DNA of 5,378 nucleotides from Chloroflexota bacterium. Lineage in GTDB: Bacteria; Chloroflexota; UBA6077. The notes beneath the pieces were generated by a model. That model saw only the letters and a program-made list of their open reading frames with translations, ran no database searches and had not been told where the DNA came from. The position numbers were made by a program, and so were the translations under genes. The stretch lies in contig JAJYKO010000466.1 of the NCBI GenBank assembly GCA_021788565.1, positions 1-5,378 on the forward strand, read 5' to 3'. Every line of letters starts with the position of its first letter. Positions within the stretch are counted from its first letter, which is position 1. Shown here one piece after another: positions 4,396 through 5,378 of the stretch.

Positions 4396-5016
4396 CTTCA
4401 GGCGGATTGCCTCCGCCACCAGTTCCGCACGGTTCGCCGCATTCAGCTTGCGCATCAGGCTCTGGATGTGGCTCTTGACGGTGCTCTCGCTGATGACCAA
4501 CTGTTCCGCGATCTCCCGACTGGTAAGCCCGCGGGTGACGGCTCTCAGAACCTCCACTTCTCGTCCCGTCGGCCGCTCCATGGCTGCGTGGATGACCATC
4601 TGCTGCATCTGGGCGACGACTCGGCCGGCGACCTTCGGGTCGAGGACTACTTCGCCGCGAAGGACCGCGCGCAGCTGCCCGAGCAGCCCCACGGCATCGA
4701 TGTCCTTGAGCAGGTATCCCCTGGCGCCGGCGAGCAGGCTGCGCTGGATCGCGTCCTCGTCGACGAAGGCGGATAGCATGACGATCTTCAGGTCTGGCCA
4801 ACGTCGCAGCAACTCCTCGCACAGCGCCGAGCCATCGCGGTCGCCAAGGCGTACGTCGAGGAGTACGAGGTCCGGCGCGGTTCGCTGCACGGCGGCCATC
4901 AGGTCGTCTGCCCGGGCGCACTCGCCGGCCACCTCCAGATCGGCCGCGGTGGCGATGATCTCGGCTAGTCCCCGCCGGACGATTTCGTGGTCGTCTACCA
5001 GCAAGATTCGACTCAT
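4387..5016 (-). CDS. NarL/FixJ-family response regulator
   Basis: Encodes 209 aa, from the ATG at 5014-5016 (minus strand) with GGGAG (5026-5030) 9 bases upstream. An upstream-extended reading only adds a shadow of the kinase gene. The receiver domain (about 2-120) has the acidic pair D8-D9, phosphoacceptor D54 in L-V-L-L-D-V-R, the switch residue S82 and invariant K104 in Y-L-L-K-D. The LuxR-type helix-turn-helix (about 145-205) has R-P-T-G-R-E-V-E-V-L, then G-L-T-S-R-E-I-A-E-Q-L, then S-E-S-T-V-K-S-H. All key residues are intact, so phosphorylation-controlled DNA binding is expected. The ATGA overlap with the upstream histidine kinase gene marks them as one translationally coupled pair. The stimulus and target genes cannot be read from this sequence. 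Confidence 0.95.
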   Translation of the reverse strand: MSRILLVDDHEIVRRGLAEIIATAADLEVAGECARADDLMAAVQRTAPDLVLLDVRLGDRDGSALCEELLRRWPDLKIVMLSAFVDEDAIQRSLLAGARGYLLKDIDAVGLLGQLRAVLRGEVVLDPKVAGRVVAQMQQMVIHAAMERPTGREVEVLRAVTRGLTSREIAEQLVISESTVKSHIQSLMRKLNAANRAELVAEAIRLKLL

Positions 5017-5378
5017 GCCACGACGCTCCCGTTCGGTGGCTCGTTCCACTGGCACAGGAGGGGAATAGTGGCCTCGACTACGGTGCCGCCCTGCGGTCGC
5101 CGGCGGATTCCGAATGTTCCATGCCACGGTGCCAGCCGTTCGATCATGCTGGCCAGCCCATGGTGACCGCCGGAATGGAGGGCTTCGTCGCGACGAACAT
5201 CCGCGATACCGAGACCGTCGTCCTCGATGCGGATGACCACCTGCTCCGGCGCAAACTCCAGAGTCACCCAGACGTGAGAGGCCCCGCCATGACGGCAAGC
5301 GTTGAAGAAAGCCTCTCGGGCGATGCGGTACAGCGTGCTCTCTATCGCGAGGGGCAGCGAGAAGGTGGAGCCAATGGT
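5013..5378 (-). CDS. Sensor histidine kinase, C-terminal part (5' end outside window)
   Basis: The minus-strand frame is open from the window edge at 5378 to TGA 5013-5015 and gives 121 residues of a GHKL-type ATPase domain. The N box is R-E-A-F-F-N-A-C-R-H-G-G-A, the G1 box is E-D-D-G-L-G-I, the G2 region is H-H-G-L-A-S-M-I-E-R-L, and G-G-T-V-V-E-A-T-I-P is the final strand. The N-box form and the LuxR-type partner are typical of NarX/DesK-like (HisKA_3) kinases, whose dimerisation and phospho-His region would lie upstream, outside the window. The GTG at 5265-5267 is internal. The gene overlaps the regulator start by four bases (ATGA). A short tail of about 15 residues after the last strand is unremarkable. 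Confidence 0.92.
   Translation of the reverse strand, partial: TIGSTFSLPLAIESTLYRIAREAFFNACRHGGASHVWVTLEFAPEQVVIRIEDDGLGIADVRRDEALHSGGHHGLASMIERLAPWHGTFGIRRRPQGGTVVEATIPLLCQWNEPPNGSVVA

Noticed and set aside
4448..5068. Plus-strand open frames opposite the response regulator
   Set aside because: Ser/Arg-rich shadow of the response regulator, whose receiver and LuxR motifs are complete on the minus strand.

Overview
The window is high-GC bacterial DNA with strong GGAGG-type ribosome binding sites, compact operons and occasional GTG starts. I cannot name the organism. The base composition and the interspersed palindromic repeats would fit a Chloroflexota/Thermomicrobia-like or actinobacterial genome, but that is only a guess. 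If the main finding is right, the organism must encode selenocysteine (SelA/SelB/SelC/SelD), and none of those genes lies in this window.

Layout. Bases 1-230 hold the 3' end of a glutamate dehydrogenase gene. It is followed by a repeat element at 235-362 (22-bp inverted arms around 30-bp direct repeats) and a leader with no gene. Bases 588-2397 are a tight three-gene plus-strand operon: a multi-pass membrane protein, an 8-Cys dicluster ferredoxin, and a second membrane protein clearly paralogous to the first. This looks like a membrane-bound electron-transfer module of a family I do not recognise. A probable terminator follows at 2434-2469.

Bases 2716-4141 are the most interesting part. A good promoter (TTGACA-N17-TATCTA) has a palindromic ArsR-type operator over its -10 box. 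It drives an ArsR/SmtB-family regulator (2787-3161), a small 62-67 aa protein (stop at 3267) and a class I SAM-dependent methyltransferase (3284-4141). The regulator reading frame contains two in-frame TGA codons (2877, 3003) and the methyltransferase frame contains one (3350). Each TGA is followed, after 16-19 nt, by the apical loop of a stable hairpin with G in the first or second loop position. This is the layout of a bacterial SECIS element. The simplest reading is a selenoprotein operon: a metal(loid)-type sensor with two selenocysteines and a methyltransferase with one, next to a Cys (C18-x4-U23). The likely job is sensing and methylating a soft metal, metalloid or selenium species, but the substrate is inference.

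Bases 4142-4386 are a convergent intergenic region with a second repeat family (inverted repeat 4258-4307, short direct repeats to 4342). The minus strand from 5378 down to 4387 carries the end of a histidine kinase gene overlapping, by ATGA, a NarL/FixJ-type response regulator gene: an ordinary two-component pair.
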